Shown here piece after piece: positions 1 through 9,243 of a stretch of DNA of 64,000 nucleotides (its first letter is position 1; every line of letters starts with the position of its first letter). The notes beneath the pieces are model-generated. The model searched no databases and was not told where the DNA came from. It was given only the letters and a program-made list of their open reading frames with translations. Made by a program: the position numbers and the translations under genes. Source of the stretch: Hesseltinella vesiculosa (lineage: Eukaryota > Mucoromycota > Mucoromycetes > Mucorales > Cunninghamellaceae); assembly GCA_002104935.1 (NCBI GenBank), contig MCGT01000006.1, positions 62,001 through 126,000 on the forward strand, given 5' to 3'.

Positions 1-1709
1 TCGTATTGGCTTGAAGTGATGACCAGCGACCAGGTGGATGACCAATTGGAGCCGTTTTCGTACCATGTTGTCAAGAGTGCAGCAAATCGCCTGTACAAGA
101 TGGTGGTGCCTTGGCTTAGCCTAGGGCGGGTGCTTATCCATGTGACCGAATGGCGTTCGGTGCCATTGACCGGGGGGCTGTTCAGCGTGTTTTTGTACCT
201 GTGGTGGTATGGATATTTGATGGTGTTTGTGTGTGGCTGGATCATGTACCACGTGTTTATGCAGCGCATATCTGCTCTGGCCGATGTGGCTTTTGAAATG
301 GACGACGAGAGCGCCACCAGCAACAACCTAGCCCGAGACAAGGCCAAGTTTGTCATCAAGCGCTTGTTTCGGGGGTCACACAGTCCAGATGTACAAGAAG
401 ACGACAACCATTCTTTGGAAGAATGGATTGAAATTGTTGGACCACCTATGCAGCTCCTGGTAAGTCGCTGGCGCTGGTCGAGATAGATAAAATACCAACC
501 AGTCTCTTTATTTTTTTGTACAGTTGTTGGATGTCATTGACAAACTGGAGCGGATCAAAAAGTAAGAGGCTTTCTGCGGTATTCCTGCATGTACTCATCC
601 TTTTTCAAATGCAGCTTGATGACATGGAAGCGACCAGCACAGACGCGGATCCTTCTTTGCGTGATGGGCGTCCTGTGCATATGTTTTTGGTGGATCCCTG
701 CAGGGTGTTGGTTGAAATGGTGGCAATTGTATATGGGGCTGGAATTCTTTGTGTTGCAAGGTCTGCGCACGGCTTACCCAACCCATCGTCGACTGTTCAA
801 CTCGATCGATTGGGTGTTATGCCACGTGCCCAACGATGCCGAGTACGCCCTGGAAATGATCTCCAAGCAATCTTCCGTCGAGCCATTGAATCTGCCGCCC
901 TTGACCACCACCTCCACCACCTCGTCTTTTGTGTCCTCCTTGTCGTCTAGTTCCTCCTTGCTATTGCCAATACCCACCAGTTCCGATACCTTGGCAAGCA
1001 TTCGCAATCACATGCCTCGCTACCTTGACAGTCAAGATCCAACTGACGATCTGACAACCTTGTACAAGTCGCATCCTTGTAAGCAACCCCCCTGTTTTTG
1101 AGGAGCTTTAGAAGACAGTGAAAGAGGAGGGCTGGTTTGGATCACTCAAAAAAAGTTGAAAAGGGGGGTGGGCCATGGCTAAAAAAAGTAAAGGCCGATG
1201 AGGGAAGCATACAAAAAAAAAAAAAAAAAAAAATAGCCCATCCGCAAGGGCGGAGAGGAGAGAGAGAGGGGGCAGTGTCAAAGAAATGAGGGGAGAAAGG
1301 AGACTGAAGGTTCATTTTAATAGCGTTTGCTTGTATGTATCATGGCCATATCCCTGGTAGATTGCTGGTGATCTCCGACATTGGGATCCAATTCCGCAGT
1401 TCACGATGGACAGGGCAAAGTTGATGGTGCAAAGTCCCTTTTCACAAGTCACCCGCGTACGCAAACGTAAATCGCTTGGGGCTGTATTTCTTCATACGAA
1501 TGGGCTCGATATCCATTTGGCAGATGGCCAGGTAAGAAAGATCAAGGGTCGAGAGGGGGGCGTTGGAAAATAGGAGTGAGCCTCACAGTTTTTTTTTTTT
1601 TTTTCATGCCACCAAAAAGGTGCTCGAGTTTGATAATGTCGTTAAGCGAGACGAATGTTTCACCTTGTTAGTGGCTCACTCGGGCGATGAATGGCGAAAT
1701 CGACACTAG
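1..1709 (+). CDS. GRAMD4-like GRAM-domain membrane protein, 5' partial, apparent frameshift
   Basis: Open to the left edge, so the N-terminus is missing. Exons read as 1-459, 524-561, 615-1078, 1324-1531 and 1620-1709, all with GT-AG borders. The first exon has a hydrophobic hairpin (LFSVFLYLWWYGYLMVF) and the third has another (LLCVMGVLCICFWW, then GLEFFVLQGL). Exon 4 begins a GRAM domain (GRLLVISDIGIQFRSSRWTG), which continues as TRVRKRKSLG, LDIHLADGQ and VLEFDNVVKRDECF. This order fits the GRAMD4 family, membrane proteins with a C-terminal GRAM domain that binds lipids. The reading frame set by the upstream exons meets TGA at 1422, while the rest of the GRAM domain lies in the next frame. 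One missing A in the run at 1417-1419 would explain it. Either a sequence error or a young pseudogene. Confidence 0.7.
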
Positions 1710-2121
1710 GCCCTTTACCATCCTAAGAAATAAACTAAACGATAGACTTGACATGATTCAGAAAACGATCGAGGATCCTTCGTGGGTTTAGGGAGCGTTA
1801 TATTATTGGGATTGAGTAGCACAAAGGTATTGGACAAACAAGGGAGGGTTGTCACCTCTCGGAAAGCCGTTTTACCATGCTAAAGTGGGTTAGGCTTTTT
1901 TTACCTCCTTGGGATCAAGCTTTTTTTTTTTTTTTTACTTTTTCATTTTCTGGTGATTAAAAATAAAAAAAAAAAAGAAGAAAAAGGTAAATGATCAAGA
2001 AGCTTTTATTTTAGCATTTCTTCTTTTACTAAACTCCACTTTTTTTTTCTCATTGAAAACGGCTGGCCATTCCACCCAAAGAAAAAGAACAGGCCTTCGG
2101 CATTATTTTTAAATTCAGCAC
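1710..2121. other. Intergenic, no gene seen
   Basis: AT-rich spacer with several T and A runs (for example 1920-1936 and 1964-1975). No exon-like stretch with splice signals was found. Confidence 0.6.
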
Positions 2122-3975
2122 ATGCGTAACAGAGACTCCCAATTTCTTTCTTCTTCTTTCCGACCAAAACCACACAGTGTGTACGTGGCATTTGTAGTGT
2201 TTAATGGCCCTGGCCCCGACCATTGCCCTTACCATGATCCTCCCATCGATCCATTTGTGCTCTTGAATCGTCAACAGTATCTTCCCATGCTGCCGTTGTT
2301 TACGAAAAACAGAGCCGCCTATCAAGCATTGACCTTGGCCAGCCCCGACTTTTACTCGATTCTACAGTGGACTCTTGGATCGACTGCCTGCTCCGATCCA
2401 TCTTCAACATCGCTGCTGTCCCGCTTTATCCATTCACATGCCCGGCTGTTGCAATTGCTTGGCTGTCAGCAAAGTAACTCGCACCGTGGTACGCTTTATC
2501 GCCGGCCGATTATTTTGCAGCACATCAAGCTTCTCGTTGTCATGTTTCCGTTTGAGCAGCTGCAGGCCATGCTGCCTCATCCATTGTCGAGGGCCTCACG
2601 ACTGCACTGGTTCCCGTTTCCGGACACGCCTGCTGGCCTGCTGCTGCACCAGACCAGCAAACAGAATAAGCCCGTCAACGTTCAGCTGCCGACCCCACCG
2701 TCGCAGATCCTACCTTGGCATCCACCTAGTCCACCCTTGACCATTCACTCTTCGTATCATGCATCACTTGCGCCTGGTCTGTATCTGGCGCTGTTCTATC
2801 CACAAGCGTCTCCTGGTCAGCGCTCGATTCAGCTGTATCTGGAACGGCACCACGAACAGCGGTTGCCCTGCATGAAGATCCGAGACAACACAGCCTTAGC
2901 CCATGGTGAATGGGAGTGGTTGCAAACGCTGCGCAGCAACTACCGCGAGCCTCCACGCCTGGATCCCAAGGATTTTCTAACAAAGGATCAGCACCACCAG
3001 CACCGTCATCTGTGCGAGCACCAGCAGCAGCAACTCGCTCCATTCAAGCAGGAAATCGAGATCGCCCGCCAACGACTGGCCGCCCGCACCGGCATTCCTC
3101 TTCGCCTCGACCACCTGTACGTGGACGACTGTCTGGTCGACCAACACCCGCCCACTCTCTCTTCTGCTTTCCCCGCCGGTCCTCTGCGCCGCCTGTCCTT
3201 GGCCGACATGATGACTGCCAACCCCTCCAACGCCGGCTGGTCCCAGCCTGTGCGTGTGCGTCTTTTAGTGCTGGTCTACCCTTTGACCTTGACACCGCAG
3301 TTCCCCACTCGTCCGGATTTTGATTTCTACCCGGGCCACTTGTTTGACACGCTGCATCCATACCACCTTAGCCACCAGGCCGCCCTATCCGTTCCCCCGG
3401 TTCCTCCCATCCAGCCGCCACCCATCTGTCCATCCTCCTCCACAGCCTCCTCCTCCTCCACCCTGTCGGGCGCCACAAAAGTGGCTCAAAAGGATGACAT
3501 GTCTATGCATGATCTCTTCAGCAGCCAGCCACAGTCTGCGACCATCCGAATATCACAAGTCCTGCCAGCCGTCGACATCCTCGACAAAAATGGCAAGACA
3601 AAAAAGAAAAAGAAGAACAAGGACAAGAAAACCAAGCCATCCTCGTTCGCTGACTACCCCGCCGGCTTTGATCCCCTACCGCCGACCCTGCGGCGCTTAT
3701 TGCATTACGACCGTGTTCGTGGACCGATCTGTCCCACCACGGAGGTGCCACTGCCAAGCTTACGTATGTCCATGCCTCCACCGTCCTTGGCCAATAGCAG
3801 CCCAATACCGGCTGTATCTGCGCCACGAACTCGACCTCCCTCGTGTCCTTCTCCCATGTACTCAGACTTGCCGGATCTGACCCACTTGCGCTCATCGCAC
3901 CGTCTCTCCATGGTCAGTATGAAGCAGTGGTGGTCTCACCATCGTCCCAAACGTCAATCCATGATCGTGGGCTAA
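2122..3975 (+). CDS. Unknown 617-residue protein
   Basis: A single long open frame of 617 codons. I do not recognise the family. The N-terminal two thirds look globular and unusually rich in His, Pro, Leu and Gln (for example LPMLPLFTKNRAAYQALTL and GLYLALFYPQ). The C-terminal third is low complexity: a Pro/Ser tract near residues 430-460, a Lys block (KKKKKNKDKK) near 500, then a Pro/Ser-rich tail ending in basic residues. No signal peptide or clear membrane segment. ATG 2122 is the first Met in frame, but a CAG at about 2177 could be a splice acceptor, so the first 20 residues are uncertain. Codon use is GC-rich like the neighbouring genes, which supports real coding. Confidence 0.65.
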   Translation: MRNRDSQFLSSSFRPKPHSVYVAFVVFNGPGPDHCPYHDPPIDPFVLLNRQQYLPMLPLFTKNRAAYQALTLASPDFYSILQWTLGSTACSDPSSTSLLSRFIHSHARLLQLLGCQQSNSHRGTLYRRPIILQHIKLLVVMFPFEQLQAMLPHPLSRASRLHWFPFPDTPAGLLLHQTSKQNKPVNVQLPTPPSQILPWHPPSPPLTIHSSYHASLAPGLYLALFYPQASPGQRSIQLYLERHHEQRLPCMKIRDNTALAHGEWEWLQTLRSNYREPPRLDPKDFLTKDQHHQHRHLCEHQQQQLAPFKQEIEIARQRLAARTGIPLRLDHLYVDDCLVDQHPPTLSSAFPAGPLRRLSLADMMTANPSNAGWSQPVRVRLLVLVYPLTLTPQFPTRPDFDFYPGHLFDTLHPYHLSHQAALSVPPVPPIQPPPICPSSSTASSSSTLSGATKVAQKDDMSMHDLFSSQPQSATIRISQVLPAVDILDKNGKTKKKKKNKDKKTKPSSFADYPAGFDPLPPTLRRLLHYDRVRGPICPTTEVPLPSLRMSMPPPSLANSSPIPAVSAPRTRPPSCPSPMYSDLPDLTHLRSSHRLSMVSMKQWWSHHRPKRQSMIVG

Positions 3976-4158
3976 TTTCCTCCAATAAAAAAGTTTTTTT
4001 TTCTTTCTTGTCATTGTCACGATCCTGCTGCTTCTATTGCTGGCTATGAAATAGGCATTTTTTTTTCTTCCCCCGTCGCTTTGTTTGCTCCCAAACGACT
4101 CAACCATCTCTTTTCCTCCTCCTCCTTTTTTTTTTTTTTTTTTTTTAGTTCTGATCAC

Positions 4159-5636
4159 ATGTCCACCGTTCCAGATGCACAGTTGAATGGGTCCATTGCC
4201 TTGACTGCGGCAGACTATTGGGAAATTGCATTTATCTACGCGTTCTGTGTTTTATTTGATCAAACAGATATTGCACCCATCTTTGCACCCCCTGCCATCA
4301 CTCCCCAGGTAAACGACTTGCATGCGTTTTTTTTTTTTTTCCTTGTCAAGATTTCGTCATGTCAACAGAATGAGGTAGATTGCCATGATGGAGACTCACC
4401 TTTTATATCCATTTATGCCGTTCTCATTATGGATCTGAAGTCGCTGGAACAAGCCATTGTTGACAACCGACCCGATCTACTGAATGATCTCTTGTGTGCT
4501 TTTTTAAGTAATGCACTGAATCGCAAAAAACTCATCGAGTAAGTCATTATCGCCAAGCTCTACGGATGCTGTTTCTATGGGCATCGACTCTGACGAACGT
4601 CTCTTTCCCAAGAATCGGGCCTACCACTCGTGTCCTTCAAGAACAAATCAATCTGAAATTACAAACACAAGAATTTGACCTCGGCTACAATCCTGTCACC
4701 TCCAAGGGCTTTGTCGTGTTGGAAGGTCTGACCAAGGTAAGAAAAAGACGGAACCCTCGCTGCGTCCTCAACTCGTCCTGTAGCTGAAAATTCTGTATGC
4801 CTTGGTGGAGTGGCAGTTGCAAGAGAGCAAGGCGGTGCGCACCATCATTGATCATTTCTATTCTGGACCTCGGTCGCAAATTCAATCCGCTGAAAACCCT
4901 CTGGCACCTATTCCCTTTGGCGTCGACAATCAAAAACGGGCCTACTGGCGCTTTGGCGGTAAGCAAGACATTTGTCACAACATGTGTCCGGTTGGCTTAT
5001 CTTCTTTCCCACAGACTCACCTTACCTATGGCGGGAACGGCGGAGTCTCAAGAAAGGCTGTGAATGGGAAATTGGTAAGGTTGATGAGAGGTGTCCCATG
5101 GTGACTCACCTTTTTTTTAAATAGTGTGCAAAGACATGGACCAGCTCAAGGCGTTTGCAGATGGACTGGCTGGATCGATGTGTGCAAGTGAGCAAGAAAT
5201 GCAAGAGACCATCACCGACAATTTGATACCCGTGTTGGAAGCCAAGCAAAGGGAGCACGAGCGCCGAGAAGCACACAAGGCACGACGCCTGGCCATGGCC
5301 ATGGAGCAGCCGGTCGCCCGTGACCTGCCTCCTCGACGAGCCAGAGGCAAGCGTGTGTGTTACACAGATTCCTATGTAGAAGACAATTTTGGCGATGGCA
5401 GTTACGTTGAAGAAGAATACCAAGAAGAACACCATCAGTCGCCACCTACGCGCGCTACTCGTTCCAGCGGTCGGCTCAACGGTGCTGCTGCTATCAGCGA
5501 CTATGAACATAAAAAAGCCTCCACCTCGGCCTGGCCAAGTCCTCCTAGTACACATGAAGACGAAGACGATAATGACATGGATGTGGATTCGTCAGACTCG
5601 CCTCCTCGCCGCCTCACCATCTTTGTTCGTTTGTAA
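4159..5636 (+). CDS. DDT/WHIM-like chromatin-remodelling accessory protein
   Basis: Exons 4159-4308, 4369-4538, 4613-4736, 4784-4958, 5015-5074 and 5125-5636 join in frame to 396 residues. The second exon may instead start at 4441 (372 residues), which joins ITPQ directly to SLEQAIVDNRP. The N-terminal block (YWEIAFIYAFCVLF, then FLSNALNRK) and the following WHIM-like motif (LGYNPVTSKGFVVLEGL, PIPFGVDNQKRAYWRFGD, SPYLWRE) resemble the DDT-WHIM modules of CECR2/RSF1-type subunits of ISWI remodellers, which bind the ATPase and linker DNA. The C-terminus is charged and acidic (EDEDDNDMDVDSSDS), consistent with a nuclear protein. The family call rests on motif order and aromatic positions. Which remodeller it belongs to cannot be told. 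Confidence 0.6.
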
Positions 5637-5816
5637 ATCCTTCAAGACAGGCCACTTTTTCTTGTCCCTTGCATACTCCCAATAAAAAATGAATACAGCA
5701 CACCATCGCAAAGCATCCTCTCCTCTTTTTTTTTTTTTTTTTGGAAGGAAAGGGAGGATTTATTGGAGAACAATGAAAAAGTATGTGACAAAAATTGGAG
5801 GTTTGAGAGGACAGAT

Positions 5817-6699
5817 TTAATGCTTCTTGGACTGGAAGAGAAAAAAAAATGAGTGATGTCCATAGAAGACAAAGTCGGGCTTACCTTGATCTTCTTGATA
5901 TAGAATTCCAATTCCTTGCCTTCGAGGATGTAACCGTCAGCACGGCCGGATTGACCAGGGCGGGAAGAGATGATGGCGTAGAGACGACCAGCAGCGAATT
6001 GATCATCCAAAAGAGAGTCAACGGCAGCGGTGGCTTCACGGGCAGCCAACTTCTTTTGTTGAGACTTGGACTTGGTGGCGTTTTCCACTTCTTCAATCTT
6101 GGCTTCGGTAGCCTTCTTCTTACCGAGAACCTTGGCATAGTGGGATTCATACCATTGACGGAAAGGAGTGGCATCGATTTGGATGACAGCACCCTTGACC
6201 AAGGTGTTGGTGCGGACCAATTCGTTGTTGGAGGCGTTGTAGGCCACAGTCAAGATACGGGTCTTGCGGGACACACCTTCGGAACCCCAGGAGAAGTTAC
6301 CGGCTTCCAAACGAAGGGCACGGTGCTTGTAGTTACCACCACGGACACGAACCAAGTGGATACGCTTGCCGCCCAACTTGGTGCTGGCAGATTGACGACC
6401 CAATTCGAACCTAGTAAAGAAAACCGTTGAGTGATAGGCCGAGGATGACGAAAAAATACAAGAGAACAGTCGAGCATAAAGTACAAGCAACAGTGTCGAT
6501 CGATTCTTTTTTTTTTTTTTTTTTGAATGGCTAAACATACTTTCTCTTCTTGCGGTATTGAGCACGTCTAGCACCAGAGGCGCTGCGCTTGTGGCGAGAA
6601 TCACGACTGATACCTGTTGATTGCGTTTAAAAAGAGGGACAAGGGATGGATGAGTATGGTTTATGGATGGATGGATGGATGAACCTAATACTTACCCAT
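5817..6699 (-). CDS. RPS8: 40S ribosomal protein S8 (eS8)
   Basis: Four exons, complement of 5817-5831, 5885-6410, 6541-6613 and 6696-6699, giving 205 residues as expected for eS8. The protein matches the family throughout: [62 protein letters not shown] and [18 protein letters not shown], ending KKIKSKKH. It is a small-subunit protein of the cytosolic ribosome. The first exon holds only ATGG, so the start codon is separated from the rest by an intron containing TGGA repeats (about 6640-6684). It is divergent from RPL11, whose start is 185 bp away. Confidence 0.97.
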
Positions 6700-6884
6700 A
6701 GTTAATCGTTAATAGAGGAAGAAGAAAAAAAAGAGAAAAAAAAAAACAGCCCAGCTTGAAAAAAAAATAACGTCGATCGGACTTTTGATTCCTGTTCTGT
6801 CAGCCAATTTTTTTTTTTTCAGTGCGTTGCCATCGTCTTCCCCCTTTCTTCTTTCCCTTTCTTTTCTTCGATATCGTCAGTAAC
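6700..6884. promoter_or_regulatory. Shared bidirectional promoter of RPS8 and RPL11
   Basis: The 185 bp between the two divergent ATG codons must hold both promoters. It contains a purine tract next to RPS8 (about 6718-6747), a pyrimidine tract next to RPL11 (about 6840-6871) and one CCAAT box (around 6802-6806). Pyrimidine-rich starts are usual for ribosomal protein genes. No TATA box was seen. Confidence 0.55.
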
Positions 6885-7684
6885 ATGGTAAGATCTGCAC
6901 TCCTTTAATAAGCAACCGTTGGGTAGATAGATGGACAGATGGATGAAAAAATAATAGAACGATAACGACGAGGAGGCAAAAAAAATGGATGGATGCATCG
7001 ATGGATTCAACGACGTTCAGAGCATGGAGCCAAAACGATGGCTGATTCAATGATGATTTATGCATGCACTCACTCATTTTTTGATTGCATAGAGCGCCGA
7101 AGTACAAAAGTCCAAAACCAACCCCATGAAGGCTTTGAACATTGAAAAGCTTGTGTTGAACATCTCCGTTGGTGAATCGGGCGATCGTTTGACCCGTGCT
7201 GCCAAGGTGTTGGAACAATTGACCGGTCAAACTCCTGTCTACTCCAAGGCCCGTTACACCGTCCGTACCTTTGGTATCCGTCGTAACGAAAAGATCTCTG
7301 TCCACGTCACCGTCCGTGGCCCCAAGGCCGAAGAAATCTTGGAACGTGGTCTCAAGGTCAAGGAATACGAATTGCGTAACCGCAACTTCAGCGCCACTGG
7401 CAACTTTGGCTTCGGTATCGACGAACACATCGACTTGGGTATCAAGTATGACCCTGCGATCGGTATTTACGGTATGGATTTCTACGTTGTCATGGGCCGT
7501 CCTGGTTTCCGTGTTGCCCGCCGCAAGCGTGCTCAAGCCCACGTTGGTATCAACCACCGCATCAAGAAGAACGAATCTGTTGAATGGTTCAAGTCTCGCG
7601 TAAGTCTTCCCTATCTATACTATGTAACCCATACTAATCTCCTGTCTTGTCTTCTAGTTCGATGGTATCGTCTTGAACAAATAG
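6885..7684 (+). CDS. RPL11: 60S ribosomal protein L11 (uL5)
   Basis: Exons 6885-6887, 7093-7599 and 7658-7684 give 178 residues. Diagnostic segments are [74 protein letters not shown] and [12 protein letters not shown], ending FDGIVLNK. It is the large-subunit protein that contacts 5S rRNA. Exon 1 is the ATG alone, followed by a 205-nt intron, long for this window, with GGAT-type repeats like the first intron of RPS8. Splice phases are consistent. Confidence 0.97.
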
Positions 7685-7780
7685 ATACTTCGTCTTTTTT
7701 TTTTTTTTTACCCCAATAAAAAAAACCAAAATGGATGACAATGCTTTTTTTTTTTCATTTTATTGGTTTAGTTGGAGAGA

Positions 7781-8931
7781 TTACTTGATAGCATTGGCAG
7801 CAGCAAGCATGGCGGGTTCATCTTTTCTTAAACGTCTGCGAATGACAAGGATGTACCAAAAGGTGAACAAAGAAACCAGGATACCGATGATGGAGAGCGT
7901 GGAGTTGCTGAGAATGACCACAGTGTCGAGATCAAAGCGGAAAATGTAAAAGAGCTTGAGACCAAATTCCAATTCCAAGATCAGGATGTCGACGGCAGTC
8001 AAGATGCGCACGTGCCGGCGCATGTACGCCGAGTTTTCCCAATAAAAATTTATCCGTGATTGTGGTTCGCGTTGCTCAGCTTCGTGAAAGGTGACAGGGC
8101 GCAAAGGGATCACGTCGCGTGCAAGGTAGAACAACACAGGTTTCAGTTGGAACGAGCGGATGCGCACGGGTATCAAGGTTAAAGCACATACAACCCCCAC
8201 CCCCGCCGTCCTATATAAAAAAAAAGCGTGAGCAGACACCATCGAGGGAATAAAAAGCGTCAAACTTGCACGAATGATTCTCGCAATAAAAGCAGCTTTG
8301 GGTCTCGGTTGGCTGAAGCTAAAATCACGGAAAGGATAAAGCCTGGAGGCAAAGCGAAAAAAGAAAGACACCAGTGTTAGTGGTGTCGTCTGCTGTGACC
8401 CCCTTTTTTTCTCATGATGGTCGCATACCAAAGATCACAGCAATGCCAATTGAATCCACGCGGCTAAAAAAAAATTGAGAAATGAGCAGTTTGATTGCTT
8501 TGGGGGGGTTTTTTTTACCGCATGAAAATTGCTTGTACAATGACGGACAAAAGGGTCGGGGCACTGGAGATGACCAGAGCCCAAACAGGAGGAATATGCG
8601 ATTTCAAGATATAATACAACCCAATGGGGATGGCGCCGTTCATTATCAAAATATAGGCAATGCGTCGAATCATCAGCCTGCGTCGCTTTTTCCGACCAAA
8701 TATGGATTCCTTGTCGCTCAGAATTTCATCGGTCTCTTCATCCTCGACATCGCCACATGGATGATCAGCGTTTGGTGTCACCGAAGGATCTTGGCTCGAC
8801 CCTGGCTTCTCGCTCACCTTGTCAAAAATCCCCTTTTCCTGCAATTCGTCGTCGACTGCTGCCGTTGATGAGCTGGTATCTGATGATTGAGACGATGGCG
8901 TAGGAAAGCTCGTTGACTGTGGGCCATCCAT
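7781..8931 (-). CDS. Multi-pass membrane protein, VC0807-like family
   Basis: Exons, complement of 7781-8210, 8270-8342, 8429-8463 and 8519-8931, give 316 residues. The N-terminal 90 residues are acidic and Ser-rich. Then come several hydrophobic segments (IAYILIMNGAIPIGLYYIL, WALVISSAPTLLSVIVQAIF, SIGIAVIFGFILSVILASA). DPKLLLLRESFV follows, then ALTLIPVRIRSFQLKPVLFY, and two helices near the C-terminus. This pattern resembles the small fungal membrane family often labelled VC0807-like, whose function is unknown. The intron at 8211-8269 joins the reading frame only with a GC donor (GCAAGT). GT donors nearby give the wrong phase or a stop. The start at 8931 is chosen as the first Met before the acidic region; an in-frame upstream extension to about 8982 exists but has no ATG. 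Confidence 0.6.
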
Positions 8932-9243
8932 GTAGAAATAAAATCGAGGGTCTTTATTTTTTTCACACCAAGCAGAAATCAAAAAAGCAAACGGGTTTTG
9001 TCAACGACAAGGAAGTTTCTTTTTCGGTGTCACTTACATGCAGGTTTAATAACAAGGGCGTTGTTTAGAACAATAAAAAAGTCTAACGTGGCTTTATTAT
9101 GGAAACACTATTGCAGAAAAATAGAGGTAAAAAAAAAAAGAGAGAAGAAAGGAAAAAAAAAAAAAAAGAAACGACGGTCCATTTTTGAAGGAAGCGTTTG
9201 CCCACTAAAATTAATCGAGTGGAATTTTTTTTCTCTTTTCTGT

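Noticed and set aside
5849..6430. Long plus-strand open frame over RPS8
   Set aside because: Mirror of a strongly codon-biased ribosomal protein gene on the other strand.
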